A model generated the notes under the pieces. That model was not told the DNA's origin, did no database searches, and saw only the letters and a list, made by a program, of their open reading frames with translations. A program made the position numbers and the translations under genes. A stretch of DNA of 64,000 nucleotides, from positions 1,364,001 to 1,428,000 of the forward strand of contig NZ_CP023994.1 in the NCBI RefSeq assembly GCF_003194085.1. The letters run 5' to 3'. This DNA is from Aurantimicrobium photophilum (GTDB taxonomy: Bacteria > Actinomycetota > Actinomycetes > Actinomycetales > Microbacteriaceae). Each line of letters starts with the position of its first letter. Position 1 is the first letter of the stretch. Positions 43,075-53,377 of the stretch are shown here, one piece after another.

Positions 43075-43767
43075 ATGGAAAATCCACGAATCCTCATAGT
43101 TGATGACGAACCCAACATTAGAGACCTCCTGACCACAAGTCTTCGGTTCTCCGGGTTCAACGTTCAGGCTGTTGGCAACGGCGCAGCCGCGATCTCGGCA
43201 GTACTCGCTGAAGAGCCCGACCTGATCGTGCTCGACGTGATGCTTCCGGACATGAACGGTTTCTCCGTGACCAAGCGTTTGCGCTCGGCCGGATATACCG
43301 CACCCATTCTCTTCCTCACCGCAAAGGACGACACCCAGGACAAGATCATGGGCCTCACCGTCGGTGGCGATGACTACGTGACCAAGCCGTTTAGCCTCGA
43401 TGAGATCGTGGCTCGTATCAAGGCCATCCTCCGCCGCACCATGCAGGCAGATGAAGAAGCCCTGATCCGTGCTGGTGAAATCTCGATGGACCAGGACACC
43501 CACGAAGTGGTTGTGAACGACGCTGTGGTTGAACTCAGCCCCACCGAGTTCAAGTTGCTGCGTTACCTCATGCTCAACCCCAACCGCGTGCTCAGCAAGG
43601 CACAGATCCTCGACCACGTCTGGGAATACGACTTCAACGGTGACGCCGGAATTGTGGAGTCGTATGTCTCCTACCTGCGTCGCAAGCTCGATGCCGTCTC
43701 GACCGAACCCCTCATTGCCACCAAGCGTGGGTTCGGCTACATGCTCAAGGTTGCCAAGGCTTCCTAA
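43075..43767 (+). CDS. OmpR-family response regulator
   Basis: 230 residues. Receiver domain with acidic pair DDE (10-12), phosphoacceptor D54 in LIVLDVMLPDMNGF, T/K residues in FLTAKDD and DDYVTKPF. A winged-helix domain follows (about 130-228) with LSPTEFKLLRYLMLNPNRVLSKAQIL and SYVSYLRRKLD. A 20-bp terminator hairpin separates it from the histidine kinase that follows. Its signal and targets cannot be told from sequence. Confidence 0.92.
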   Translation: MENPRILIVDDEPNIRDLLTTSLRFSGFNVQAVGNGAAAISAVLAEEPDLIVLDVMLPDMNGFSVTKRLRSAGYTAPILFLTAKDDTQDKIMGLTVGGDDYVTKPFSLDEIVARIKAILRRTMQADEEALIRAGEISMDQDTHEVVVNDAVVELSPTEFKLLRYLMLNPNRVLSKAQILDHVWEYDFNGDAGIVESYVSYLRRKLDAVSTEPLIATKRGFGYMLKVAKAS

Positions 43768-43781
43768 GCACCCACACCTCC

Positions 43782-43825
43782 AATGCTGAAAGGGCGAGAC
43801 CACCGGGTCTCGCCCTTTCAGCATT
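43782..43825 (+). terminator. Strong 20-bp hairpin between response regulator and kinase
   Basis: Perfect inverted repeat AATGCTGAAAGGGCGAGACC with its complement (806-825), loop ACCG, followed by TTCCCC. It should stop or attenuate transcription before the kinase, so the two-component genes may be expressed at different levels. Confidence 0.8.
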
Positions 43826-43857
43826 TCCCCACCTAGAACCTGCTTAGATTGCTACTG

Positions 43858-45309
43858 ATGCCTTTCAATTTCAACGACCGATGGAACGCCATCTCCTTGC
43901 GCACCAAGGTGACCGGCGTCACTGTGTTGTTGTTGACAATCGGTTTGCTGGTTTCGGGTATTGGAACCATGGCGATGCTCAAGCCCGCCCTGATTGGGCA
44001 GCTGGACACCCAGCTTCAATCAGTGCATCAGGACCTCTCCAGCGTGCTTCGCCTGAGCAAAACAGGTACGACCGATCAGACAGCTCCCACGGACTACTAC
44101 TACGCGGTCTATAGCGCTGGTGGTGTGCTGCTGGAGCAAAACTGGACGGACAAGCCTGAGGCTATCCGTCCCCAGCTCGCAACTGGTATCACGGTTGATC
44201 AAGCCACCACCTTAGATGGTGCCATTTTCCCGGTGAGGTCCAGTAATGGCCGAACACTTTTTCACGCCATTGCTGTCCCCGTGACCTTCGATGACGCCAC
44301 CGGCACCCTCGGCACCGTCGTTGTTGCACTTTCCACCGCGGGCGTGGACAAGCTGATGACCACCTACCTCAGCATCTTCTTAGGCCTCGGTATTGCCATC
44401 GTGATCGTGGGAGCGTTGCTCACCCGCTTCTTGGTCACCACCACCTTCGCCCCCTTGCGTGAAGTGGAAGACACGGCGGTTGCTATTGCCGATGGTGACT
44501 TGAGCTTGCGTCTGCCCTCCACGGCACCCACAAATACTGAAGTGGGGCGACTCAACCGCTCCCTCAACATCATGTTGGGCAGGATTGACCGTGCCTTCGC
44601 GGACCGTGCACGCACGATTGACCAAATGCAGCGCTTCGTCGGCGATGCCAGCCATGAGCTGCGCACTCCCCTTGTTTCCGTGCGTGGTTATGCTGAGCTT
44701 TATCGCATGGGTGCACTCCAAACGCCTGAAGAAATTGGTCAGGCCATGGAGCGCATTGAGAAAGAAGCCATCCGAATGGGTGCGCTGGTTGAAGACTTGC
44801 TCGAGCTCGCTCGCATGGATGAGACGCGTCCACTGGAGATAAGCAAGTTTGATCTGTTGAAGATCGCTCATGATGCAGCACTCGATGCCCGCGCATTCGA
44901 CCCTGAGCGCACCATCACTGTCGAGGGTGACTCAGTAGAAATACTGGCTGCAGAGAACAAGATTCGCCAGGTTGTCACCAACCTGATGGGTAATGCTCTT
45001 CGCTTTACTGAGTCGGGAACACCACTCGAGCTGGTCGTCTCCCACGATGAGGCAGCAGGCGAAGCCACCATCTCAATCGTCGATCACGGCGACGGTATTC
45101 CTAAGCAAATTCGCGAGAAGATCTTTGAGCGCTTCTACCGTGCAGACAACTCTCGCGCCCGCGAAACCGGCGGTAGTGGTCTAGGACTGGCCATTGTTGC
45201 TTCCATTGTGAAGGCACACCAGGGACGTATTAACGTCACCGCGACCAAGGGTGGCGGCGCCACGTTCTCGGTGACTCTTCCTGTCGTCCACACCCCTGTT
45301 CAGGACTAA
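43858..45309 (+). CDS. Sensor histidine kinase
   Basis: About 483 residues; ATG 43858 is preferred over the TTG at 43849, though neither has a clear ribosome site. TM1 near 17-40, an extracellular sensor region of about 130 residues, TM2 (LSIFLGLGIAIVIVGALL), HAMP, dimerisation/phosphoacceptor DASHELRTPLVSVRGYAEL (His about 262), and a HATPase domain with N box NLMGNALRF, DHGDGIPK, FERFYRAD and GGSGLGLAIV. Pairs with the response regulator upstream. The ligand is unknown. Confidence 0.92.
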   Translation: MPFNFNDRWNAISLRTKVTGVTVLLLTIGLLVSGIGTMAMLKPALIGQLDTQLQSVHQDLSSVLRLSKTGTTDQTAPTDYYYAVYSAGGVLLEQNWTDKPEAIRPQLATGITVDQATTLDGAIFPVRSSNGRTLFHAIAVPVTFDDATGTLGTVVVALSTAGVDKLMTTYLSIFLGLGIAIVIVGALLTRFLVTTTFAPLREVEDTAVAIADGDLSLRLPSTAPTNTEVGRLNRSLNIMLGRIDRAFADRARTIDQMQRFVGDASHELRTPLVSVRGYAELYRMGALQTPEEIGQAMERIEKEAIRMGALVEDLLELARMDETRPLEISKFDLLKIAHDAALDARAFDPERTITVEGDSVEILAAENKIRQVVTNLMGNALRFTESGTPLELVVSHDEAAGEATISIVDHGDGIPKQIREKIFERFYRADNSRARETGGSGLGLAIVASIVKAHQGRINVTATKGGGATFSVTLPVVHTPVQD

Positions 45310-45370
45310 CTCCTCCACAGCTATAGCTGAAGCGCTCTAGGGACCCCACAAGATCTCCTATCTTGGCCTC

Positions 45371-45425
45371 AGAGCGCATCCGACCCGCAGCACTCCCCCC
45401 TCCGCTCAGGGGTCGGATGCGCTCT
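45371..45425. repeat. 16-bp perfect inverted repeat upstream of WXG100 gene
   Basis: AGAGCGCATCCGACCC and its exact complement enclose a 23-nt pyrimidine-rich loop. It lies between the kinase stop and the WXG100 ATG (20 bp away). No U run follows, so it may be a regulatory leader or a kinase 3' structure rather than a plain terminator. Confidence 0.6.
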
Positions 45426-45445
45426 CCTTACCTCTAGGAGAACTC

Positions 45446-45736
45446 ATGCCCGTCTTTCACGTCGACAGCGAAGCTGTCTCCCATGCCAGCTCAGCTGCAC
45501 AGCAGTCCATCTCTCGAATTCAGAGTGAAGTTCTCGCCCTGCACTCGCAGCTGAGTAATCTGCAAAGCTCCTGGAGTGGCACTGCAGCAACAGCCTTTCA
45601 AGCTGTGGTCTCCGAGTGGCATCTCACCGCCCAACGCGTAGACGAGAGCCTCAGCTCCATCAACCACGCACTCTCCCTGGCTGCTCAGCAATACATGGAC
45701 ATTGAGCAGGCCACGGCCCGAATGTTCCGCGGGTAA
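45446..45736 (+). CDS. WXG100-family protein (ESAT-6-like)
   Basis: 96 residues, helical hairpin. The central turn has W-S-G (LQSSWSGTAATAFQAVV), the WXG motif, and the N-terminal half has the F-H-V-D-S-E-A-V start typical of this family. The C-terminal YxxxD/E-like export signal is approximated by YMDIEQATARM. A TAGGAG ribosome site precedes the ATG. WXG100 proteins are exported by type VII systems, but no EccC or other secretion gene is in the window and the gene stands alone. Confidence 0.88.
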   Translation: MPVFHVDSEAVSHASSAAQQSISRIQSEVLALHSQLSNLQSSWSGTAATAFQAVVSEWHLTAQRVDESLSSINHALSLAAQQYMDIEQATARMFRG

Positions 45737-45748
45737 CCGCAGAGACAA

Positions 45749-45785
45749 AAAGAACGCCTCCCCAATCGGCGGGGAGGCGTTCTTT
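45749..45785. terminator. Bidirectional terminator between WXG100 gene and groEL
   Basis: AAAGAACGCCTCCCC and complement GGGGAGGCGTTCTTT, a 15-bp perfect stem with a 7-nt loop, between convergent genes. The T run on both sides serves both directions. Confidence 0.88.
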
Positions 45786-45800
45786 GTGGTTTATCTGGAC

Positions 45801-47490
<1,690 letters not shown>

Positions 47491-47497
47491 CTCAATA

Positions 47498-47524
47498 TTG
47501 GCACTCTCCTGCACCGAGTGCAAG
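47498..47524 (-). promoter_or_regulatory. Second, degenerate CIRCE-like element
   Basis: TTGGCACTC-N9-GAGTGCAAG keeps the 9-bp spacing and both inner half-sites of CIRCE. It lies 34 bp from the perfect element, about three helical turns. It probably forms a second HrcA site. Confidence 0.6.
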
Positions 47525-47544
47525 TGCGTACGCGGTCAGCGAAA

Positions 47545-47580
47545 GCATGAAGTCCACCCTCGCTGGGGTGGGCTTCATGC
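47545..47580 (-). terminator. Terminator downstream of DUF3048 gene
   Basis: GCATGAAGTCCACCC with GGGTGGGCTTCATGC, 15 pairs including one G-U, loop of 6 nt, located 15 bp after the DUF3048 stop in its direction. Confidence 0.75.
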
Positions 47581-47595
47581 AGTAACTGGAATGAA

Positions 47596-48636
47596 CTAAC
47601 CGGCGATGTTGACAGTGCCACCGGTGACATAAGACTCAAGCGGAACCATCTCGATCCAGGTGTTACCAGGAGCCAGGCGAATAGTCACGCCATTGTCACC
47701 CTTGAACACGATGGGAGCCGCAGTCGCTGCCTTGCTCCAGGTGCCGTGAACGACCTTGCCGCCACTGAGAACGAAGAGTTCACCCGAATCAACCATGCGG
47801 GTGCGGGGAACGCCGACGAACTCGTCCACGTTCACACGCATGATGACGACGTTGGCAGCAGAAAGCTGAGCTCCGGTGAGGTCAAGGTCAGGACCTTCCC
47901 ACTGGGTGCGCAGGTAACGACCAGCACCGTCATAGGTCCAGGTGTTGTCAGAGGAGTTACTGAAAATGCTCTGCACCGATGTAGCTGGAGTTCCATCAAG
48001 TACTGCGGTCGAGGTTGCCAGCGAACCTGCATATGCCCACTGCTGAGCAGGTGCAGCCAGGCCGGCGTTTGCCGCAATGACTTCCTGTGCGTGCAGCATC
48101 AGGTTGTAGGGAGCAACGTTGTAGTCGTTGCGGTACATCGCAGGATCGTTCTCGGTGACGTTGACCAAGCCGGTGTCAACGGCAAGGTCACGGGTTTCCT
48201 GAGCGCCATAACCGGAGTACGCAATGATGCCGCCAAAGGGGGCAGCAATGTCTGCGTCCATGGGGCGCAATGAGCGGACAGGACCCACGCTGACGGGAAC
48301 GTTCGAGTTCCAGATGCTCACGTAACGGGTGATGCCACCCTCCACGATTTCTTCGAAGACCACGTCAGCCTGGTTGAGGCCATCCTGTGGCTCACACGCA
48401 AAGACGTTACAGATCTTCACAGACAGCGCAGGTCCCACAGCAGTGCCTTCGGCTAGTGCCACACCGGTCAGGGGTGCATAAGCAATGGGCGCCGGCGCCT
48501 TATAGGTCGACTTGTAGTCAGGAGTTGCTGGGCCGCTGGCACCGCCAGAACAGGCCGCCAAGCCGAGCGCCAAAGCACTCGCAGCTGCTACACCAACAAC
48601 ACGGGAAAGAGTTCGCGAAAAAGTAGTCACGGGCAA
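47596..48636 (-). CDS. DUF3048 (YerB-like) lipoprotein
   Basis: 346 residues. Signal peptide with lipobox LGLAAC near residue 29, followed by an SGG linker. The DUF3048 N- and C-domains are marked by GPALSVKICNV, ARPQDGLNQADVVFEEIVEGG-like text (QDGLNQADVVFEEIVEGGITRYVSIW), PVRSLRPMDADIA, YSGYGA and the C-terminal GNTWIEMVPLES. The family is found on the outside of Gram-positive membranes; function unproven. Monocistronic, with its own terminator, downstream of the cold-shock gene. Confidence 0.88.
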   Translation of the reverse strand: MPVTTFSRTLSRVVGVAAASALALGLAACSGGASGPATPDYKSTYKAPAPIAYAPLTGVALAEGTAVGPALSVKICNVFACEPQDGLNQADVVFEEIVEGGITRYVSIWNSNVPVSVGPVRSLRPMDADIAAPFGGIIAYSGYGAQETRDLAVDTGLVNVTENDPAMYRNDYNVAPYNLMLHAQEVIAANAGLAAPAQQWAYAGSLATSTAVLDGTPATSVQSIFSNSSDNTWTYDGAGRYLRTQWEGPDLDLTGAQLSAANVVIMRVNVDEFVGVPRTRMVDSGELFVLSGGKVVHGTWSKAATAAPIVFKGDNGVTIRLAPGNTWIEMVPLESYVTGGTVNIAG

Positions 48637-48641
48637 AGACT

Positions 48642-48669
48642 AACGCCGCCCACATTCGTGGACGGCGTT
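48642..48669 (-). terminator. Terminator of the cspA-like gene
   Basis: AACGCCGCCCAC and GTGGACGGCGTT form a hairpin with one internal mismatch and a 4-nt loop, 31 bp after the cspA-like stop. A second small hairpin (TCGGGC-GTGCCCGA) lies next to it. Confidence 0.65.
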
Positions 48670-48699
48670 AGCTCGGGCGTGCCCGAATATTACGAGGCT

Positions 48700-48903
48700 T
48701 TAAGCCAGTCGAACCGACTCAGCCTGAGGACCCTTGTTTCCGGTACCGATTTCGAAAACAACCTTCTGACCCTCTTCGAGGACCTTGTAGCCGTTCATGT
48801 CGATAGCGGAGTAGTGGACGAATACGTCCTGCTCGTCGCCGTCTACGGTTACAAAACCGTAGCCCTTTTCAGCGTTGAACCACTTAACGGTTCCAGTGGC
48901 CAT
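48700..48903 (-). CDS. cspA: Cold-shock protein CspA-type
   Basis: 67 residues from ATG 48903 ([18 protein letters not shown]), classical length. RNP1 is KGYGFVTV and RNP2 is VFVHYSAI. The C-terminus is [10 protein letters not shown]. Acts as an RNA chaperone. The preceding sequence (48904-49032) contains a DtxR-type iron box. The longer in-frame extension to 48942 is not conserved in the family. Confidence 0.95.
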   Translation of the reverse strand: MATGTVKWFNAEKGYGFVTVDGDEQDVFVHYSAIDMNGYKVLEEGQKVVFEIGTGNKGPQAESVRLA

Positions 48904-48985
48904 GTGTAACTCCAATTGCAGTATCCCAACCGACACACACAAATCGCTTGTGCCGTTGGTCTCACACTACTGGGGAATAGCACAA

Positions 48986-49004
48986 AACAGTTAGCCTTAC
49001 CTAA
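48986..49004 (-). promoter_or_regulatory. DtxR/IdeR iron-box-like site
   Basis: On the minus strand TTAGGTAAGGCTAACTGTT matches 14 of 19 positions of the iron box TTAGGTTAGGCTAACCTAA. The surrounding dyad is AGTTAG-N6-CTAACT (48989-49006). It lies 83 bp upstream of the cspA-like ATG, between it and the LytR_C gene stop. The repressor could be the DtxR/IdeR protein encoded at 36292. Confidence 0.5.
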
Positions 49005-49032
49005 CTTTTAAGTGTCGCGATATGACAACGAT

Positions 49033-49581
49033 TTAGCCGGCGTGGTCCTGTCCCACAACCAAAGTGAGTTGTGCGGAGCTCTCAATGTACTTATCGGTGA
49101 GCTTAATTTCGCCGTATCCCAGAGTCTGGGCAAGGCCTCGGGCAGCACCTTCCAGGGTGGGGTTGCCGTAGTAGATAAAGGTTTTCTCTGCCGTTTCACT
49201 GGCGTTGGACTTGGCTCCAACGGTCCAGCCTTCGGCAGCAATCTGGTCACCCACGGCGGTGGCAATACCGGTTTCACCGGTGGCGTTCAGCACGTTAACG
49301 ACCGAAGCAGGATCAACCGTCGGAGCAGCAGTAGCTTTCGGCGTAGCTGAAGCTGCCGCCGTAGGTAAGGCGAAGATACTCTCGAAATCCTTCATGCTGA
49401 TGCTGTCACTCGTGACGATGAGTGTTCCCACACCGCCCACGACAAGAACGCCGGTGGCCAAAGCTGCCCAGGCGAATGGAACAAAGCCTGCACCGCGGCG
49501 CTTGGGCGCACGGTGAACACCGCGACGCTCTCCACCGGGGGTGAGGTCGTCGAACTGGTCGCGAACTGTTTTCTCAGACAT
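49033..49581 (-). CDS. LytR_C-domain membrane protein
   Basis: 182 residues. Charged N-terminus (RRGVHRAPKRRG), a TM helix (FVPFAWAALATGVLVVGGVGTLIV), a Ser/Ala/Thr-rich linker, and a C-terminal LytR_C domain (about 95-180) with VNVLNATGETGIATAVGDQI, IYYGNP, GAARGLAQTLG and LTLVVGQD. LytR_C domains are thought to bind envelope components in cell-wall polymer ligation, but the LCP catalytic domain is absent. It follows the DUF3263 gene by 12 bp. Confidence 0.85.
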   Translation of the reverse strand: MSEKTVRDQFDDLTPGGERRGVHRAPKRRGAGFVPFAWAALATGVLVVGGVGTLIVTSDSISMKDFESIFALPTAAASATPKATAAPTVDPASVVNVLNATGETGIATAVGDQIAAEGWTVGAKSNASETAEKTFIYYGNPTLEGAARGLAQTLGYGEIKLTDKYIESSAQLTLVVGQDHAG

Positions 49582-49593
49582 GGCTCTATTCTT

Positions 49594-49851
49594 TCAGTTC
49601 TTTTCTGATGAATCAGGGTTAATCCGCTTCTGGCGTGAGCTGCGACGGTCATCCCGGACGCGCTTCAGCCGTTTCACCAGCATGGGGTCGTAGGCCAATG
49701 CAGCTTCTGAATCCATCAGCTTGCCCAGTACTTGGTAATACCGAGCAGGTGACAAACCAAAGGTTTGTCGAATAGCGTCTTCTTTGGCACCGGGGTGCTG
49801 CCACCATTCACGCTCAAAGTCGAGAATGGCACGATCACGCTCGTCAAACAC
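49594..49851 (-). CDS. DUF3263 protein
   Basis: 85 residues: RDRAILDFEREWW, the AKEDAIRQTFGLSPARYYQVLGKLMD core and VKRLKRVRDDRR. DUF3263 is an actinobacterial, HTH-like domain of unknown role. The GTG start is 1-2 nt after the tRNA-Thr 3' end, with no ribosome site before it. The gene is probably transcribed with the tRNA and left with a leaderless 5' end after tRNA 3' processing. It is followed by the LytR_C gene. Confidence 0.85.
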   Translation of the reverse strand: MFDERDRAILDFEREWWQHPGAKEDAIRQTFGLSPARYYQVLGKLMDSEAALAYDPMLVKRLKRVRDDRRSSRQKRINPDSSEKN

Positions 49852-49852
49852 G

Positions 49853-49925
49853 GGCCGACTATGGGACTCGAACCCACAACCCCCGCTTTACAAGAGCGGT
49901 GCGCTACCAATTGCGCCAAGTCGGC
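49853..49925 (-). tRNA. tRNA-Thr (anticodon UGU)
   Basis: Acceptor GCCGACT/AGTCGGC, D arm GCGC...GCGC, anticodon loop CTTGTAA with TGT at 34-36, anticodon stem CCGCT/AGCGG, T arm TGTGG-TTCGAGT-CCCAT. CCA is not encoded. The discriminator position is C, unusual for tRNA-Thr. The DUF3263 gene starts immediately after it. Confidence 0.93.
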
Positions 49926-49962
49926 TTGCGTGAGGTGAAACTCACCTCACTACCCGTTAATC

Positions 49963-50874
49963 CTAACCTGCGGCTGGAGTAGCGGGAGTTGTGGAAGCTG
50001 ACTCACCAGCAACCTGAGTTACGAATGCCAAGAATTCCTTGGGATCCACAATCGAACCGGTGTACACCTTGCCGTTGACCAAGATGGTGGGGGTTCCCAC
50101 GCCAGCAGCACCGGAATCCTTAGCAGCCTGAGCCATGGGTCCCGTCAGTGCGTAATCTGTAGCCTGAGTAGCCCAAGGGACGAAGGTCTTGTCCTTGATG
50201 CACTTGGCAATCTTGGATTGGTTCTGTGGCTTCTGTGCATCAATCAACGCCGTGATCTCGTCATCGTTGAGACCAGGAGTACCTTCCTGAGGCTGGTTAG
50301 CGTAGAAAGCCTGGTTGACCTTCCAGAAGGTGTCAGGTGAATAGTTCGCTACACACGCTGCTGCTGCAGTTGAACGAATCGAGTACTTGGTTCCAGCAGA
50401 CTGGTTGGCCAACATACCGATGGGGTGAAGCTCCAGCGTTGCTGCACCAGCCTCAACCAGTGTCTGCAACTGTTCTGCGTTAGCAGCATCAAATGCCTGA
50501 CATGCAGGGCACAGGTAGTCCTGGTAAACCTCGATGGCCACGGTGGACGAACCAGGCATAGGAAGATTAGCCACTGGGTCAGCACCTGGGGAACCTGCTT
50601 CGCTCAACACGGCAGCCATGTTGGCACCGCTGAGAACGATTCCATCGCTGGCCATATTGGCAGGGCGAGGACCTTCCTTGGGTGCCGAGGTGGCAATGGT
50701 TGAGATGAAGAGGGCAGCGATAGCAATGACCGCAACGGCAACTCCACCTTGAATAAAGAGTTTGCGACGCTTGTCGTTCTTGTGCTGTTGTTCGCGAAGT
50801 TCTTTAGCCTTCGCACGAGCAGCTTCACGCTGCTGGTTTCGAGTAGGTCGGTTGCCGTGGGATCCGGTGCTCAT
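49963..50874 (-). CDS. DsbA-like thioredoxin-fold protein, membrane-anchored
   Basis: About 303 residues from ATG 50874 with GGAG 9 nt upstream; a TTG 15 nt further up is less likely. A charged N-terminus precedes one TM helix (KLFIQGGVAVAVIAIAALFIST). The outside domain has a DsbA/thioredoxin fold with the active-site C-P-A-C in YQDYLCPACQAFDAAN and the cis-Pro loop in GVGTPTILVNGKVYTG. It likely introduces or isomerises disulfides in exported proteins. Cys residues of several surface proteins in the window are candidate substrates. Confidence 0.88.
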   Translation of the reverse strand: MSTGSHGNRPTRNQQREAARAKAKELREQQHKNDKRRKLFIQGGVAVAVIAIAALFISTIATSAPKEGPRPANMASDGIVLSGANMAAVLSEAGSPGADPVANLPMPGSSTVAIEVYQDYLCPACQAFDAANAEQLQTLVEAGAATLELHPIGMLANQSAGTKYSIRSTAAAACVANYSPDTFWKVNQAFYANQPQEGTPGLNDDEITALIDAQKPQNQSKIAKCIKDKTFVPWATQATDYALTGPMAQAAKDSGAAGVGTPTILVNGKVYTGSIVDPKEFLAFVTQVAGESASTTPATPAAG

Positions 50875-50960
50875 TCTCGTTTTCTCCAATATGTGGGGGA
50901 CGTAATTCGACGTAGGTCAACACGTAAGAAGCTAGATTACGTGTGAACGCTGGGAAATTG

Positions 50961-51956
50961 CTAAACGCCAGCTGAGCGCAGGCGTGCTACTTCATAGAGA
51001 GCAACGCTGGCAGCAATACCGGCGTTGAGGGACTCCGTGCTTGCTGAGATGGGAATCGAGACAATTGCATCGCAATTGTCGGTGACCAACTTAGACAGGC
51101 CTTTACCCTCGTTCCCCACAACGATGAGCAAAGGTCGATCTGCAAGTTCAAGACCGGGCAGCATGGTGTCTCCGCCGCCGTCGAGACCAATCACGAAAAC
51201 ACCCTGGTCTTTGAAGGACTTGATGGTTGCAGTGAGGTTCGCAGCCATGGAAACCGGCAGGCGCGCTGCCGCACCTGCAGAGGTCTTCCATGCAGCAGCG
51301 GTCACACCCACTGAACGACGTTGAGGCAGGATGATGCCGTCGCCACCGAACGCGGCTGTGGAACGAATAATCGCACCCAAATTACGAGGGTCAGTAATGC
51401 CATCGAGCGCAACGAACAGAGGTGCCTTCTTGGAATCGAATGCCTTCTCCAACAGGTCGTTGGGGTGGGCATATTCGTAAGGAGGAACCTTGACGGCCAC
51501 GCCCTGGTGAACCGAGTCATATCCGCCCATGCGGTCCAACTCTGGCTTCATCACTTCGAGGATAGGAATGCCGCGCTGAGTGGCGATCGACAGCATCTCC
51601 TTGACGCGGTCATCCATCTCGATACGAGTGGCGATGTAAAGGGCGGTTGCAGGAATTCGAGCACGAAGTGCCTCGAGTACCGAGTTACGACCGGTTACAA
51701 CCTCGGTGTCATCGTTGGCCTTGCTGCGCTTAGGCGCAGCCTTGCGCTGACCGTCAACTGTGTTGCGGTTGAGCTTGCCCATCGCAGCCAGCTTTTCGCG
51801 ACGGATCTTGGCCTTTCCCGCAGGGTGCCATTCGCGGTCTTCTGCCTTGGGGGTTGGACCCTTGCCTTCAAGTGCACGGCGGCCAAGACCGCCGGTGCCT
51901 TTGACGGGACCCTTACCTGATTTGCGGACTGCTCCAGCCCGAGGCTTACCTGCCAT
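50961..51956 (-). CDS. rlmB: 23S rRNA (guanosine2251-2'-O)-methyltransferase RlmB
   Basis: 331 residues from ATG 51956 ([12 protein letters not shown]). A basic linker of about 85 residues precedes the SpoU substrate-binding and methyltransferase domains (VVTGRNSVLEALRA, ALDGITDPRNLGAIIRSTAAFG, VVGNEGKGLSKLV, IPISASTESLNAGIAASVALYE). The knotted SAM-binding site is intact. It overlaps the end of cysS by 11 bp; the cysS-rlmB order is also the mycobacterial one. Confidence 0.93.
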   Translation of the reverse strand: MAGKPRAGAVRKSGKGPVKGTGGLGRRALEGKGPTPKAEDREWHPAGKAKIRREKLAAMGKLNRNTVDGQRKAAPKRSKANDDTEVVTGRNSVLEALRARIPATALYIATRIEMDDRVKEMLSIATQRGIPILEVMKPELDRMGGYDSVHQGVAVKVPPYEYAHPNDLLEKAFDSKKAPLFVALDGITDPRNLGAIIRSTAAFGGDGIILPQRRSVGVTAAAWKTSAGAAARLPVSMAANLTATIKSFKDQGVFVIGLDGGGDTMLPGLELADRPLLIVVGNEGKGLSKLVTDNCDAIVSIPISASTESLNAGIAASVALYEVARLRSAGV

Positions 51957-53352
51957 TGAAACTCCAATGTGCCCCGTTGGGGGTGTCTTCGATCGTGATT
52001 CCAGCCGCGGCAAGTCGCTCGCGGAGAAGGTCTGCGGTGGCGAAGTCCTTATTCGCGCGTGCGGCAGCACGTGCCTCAAGGAGTTCAGCCATCAAGAGAT
52101 CCAGGGCAGCATCGCCTTGGGAAGAATCGGTTGCCCAGGCAGCATCCAGAGGGTTTACGCCCAGCACATCCAGCATCGCCACAACCTCAGCTGCCTGAGA
52201 TGCAGCAGTGGCAACATCTCCAGAATCCAGCGCGCTGTTACCTGAGCGAACCAGCTCAAAGACCACCGCGAGCGCTGCAGGGATGTTGAGGTCATCGTTC
52301 ATCGCGGAGCGGAACGCGGCAGGAACATCAGCAGAGGCAAGTTGTCCCGCGTCACGAATGACCCGGTCCAGGAATCCTTCGATACGTTCAAAGGATGCCT
52401 TCGCTTCTGCGATAGCGCCGTCGTGGAGTTCGAGAGTGGACCGGTATTGAGCAGAGCCCAAGAGATAGCGCAAGACAACTGGCTTGGCTTTATCCAGCAG
52501 ATCAGCAGCGAAGACCGAGTTGCCCAGAGACTTACTCATCTTCTGGCCGCCCACGGAAACCAGTCCGTTGTGCAGCCAGTACTGAGCGAAACCATCTCCG
52601 GCTGCAGCAGATTGTGCGAGCTCGTTTTCGTGGTGAGGGAAGCGCAGGTCGAGGCCACCTCCGTGAATATCAAAGGACGTGCCCAAGTACTTCGTCGACA
52701 TGGCCGAGCACTCGATGTGCCAACCGGGACGCCCCACTCCCCAAGGGGACTTCCAGGAAGCCGACTCAGGGTCGCCTGCCTTGTGACCCTTCCACAGAGC
52801 AAAGTCTTGAGGAGCCTTCTTGCCACGTGGATCTGCATCTGCGGCAGCTTCCATTTCGGCAGGCTTCTGGTTGGTAAGTTCACCATAGTTAGACCACGAG
52901 GCAGTGTCGAAGTAGACGTCACCTGAGTTGTCTGCAGCAGGGTAAGCGTGGCCGCGCTCGATGAGGCGCTCAATGATCGCGATCATCTCAGGGATACTTG
53001 CGGTGGCACGAGGTTCGTATGTAGGGCGCTGAATGCCGAGCAGGTCATAGGCGGCAGTGAACTCTGCCTCCATGCGATAGGCCAGTGCCCACCACTCTTC
53101 AACGCCGCCAGCCTTGGCATTGTCGAGAACCTTGTCGTCGATATCCGTGACGTTGCGCACCAAAGTGACCTGGTAGCCCTCGTGGGTTAGCCAGCGGCGC
53201 AGCTGGTCATAGACCAGGGCGCTGCGCAGGTGTCCCACATGGGGGCTCGACTGCACGGTGGGTCCGCAGACGTACATTCCCACTCGACCTGGGGTCAGAG
53301 GAGAAAAGTCCCGAAGGGCTTGCTCCTTCGAGTCGAAAAGACGAATACTCAC
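51946..53352 (-). CDS. cysS: Cysteinyl-tRNA synthetase
   Basis: 468 residues. Class I synthetase with HIGH-type motif HVGHLR (following CGPTVQ with the zinc Cys), KMSKS in [13 protein letters not shown], and zinc ligands in WHIECSAMS and HHENELAQS. The anticodon domain is at the C-terminus. The gene starts 25 bp after ispDF and overlaps rlmB. Confidence 0.97.
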   Translation of the reverse strand: MSIRLFDSKEQALRDFSPLTPGRVGMYVCGPTVQSSPHVGHLRSALVYDQLRRWLTHEGYQVTLVRNVTDIDDKVLDNAKAGGVEEWWALAYRMEAEFTAAYDLLGIQRPTYEPRATASIPEMIAIIERLIERGHAYPAADNSGDVYFDTASWSNYGELTNQKPAEMEAAADADPRGKKAPQDFALWKGHKAGDPESASWKSPWGVGRPGWHIECSAMSTKYLGTSFDIHGGGLDLRFPHHENELAQSAAAGDGFAQYWLHNGLVSVGGQKMSKSLGNSVFAADLLDKAKPVVLRYLLGSAQYRSTLELHDGAIAEAKASFERIEGFLDRVIRDAGQLASADVPAAFRSAMNDDLNIPAALAVVFELVRSGNSALDSGDVATAASQAAEVVAMLDVLGVNPLDAAWATDSSQGDAALDLLMAELLEARAAARANKDFATADLLRERLAAAGITIEDTPNGAHWSFNGR

Positions 53353-53377
53353 GTGTTTAGCCTACCTGCGAGCGCGC

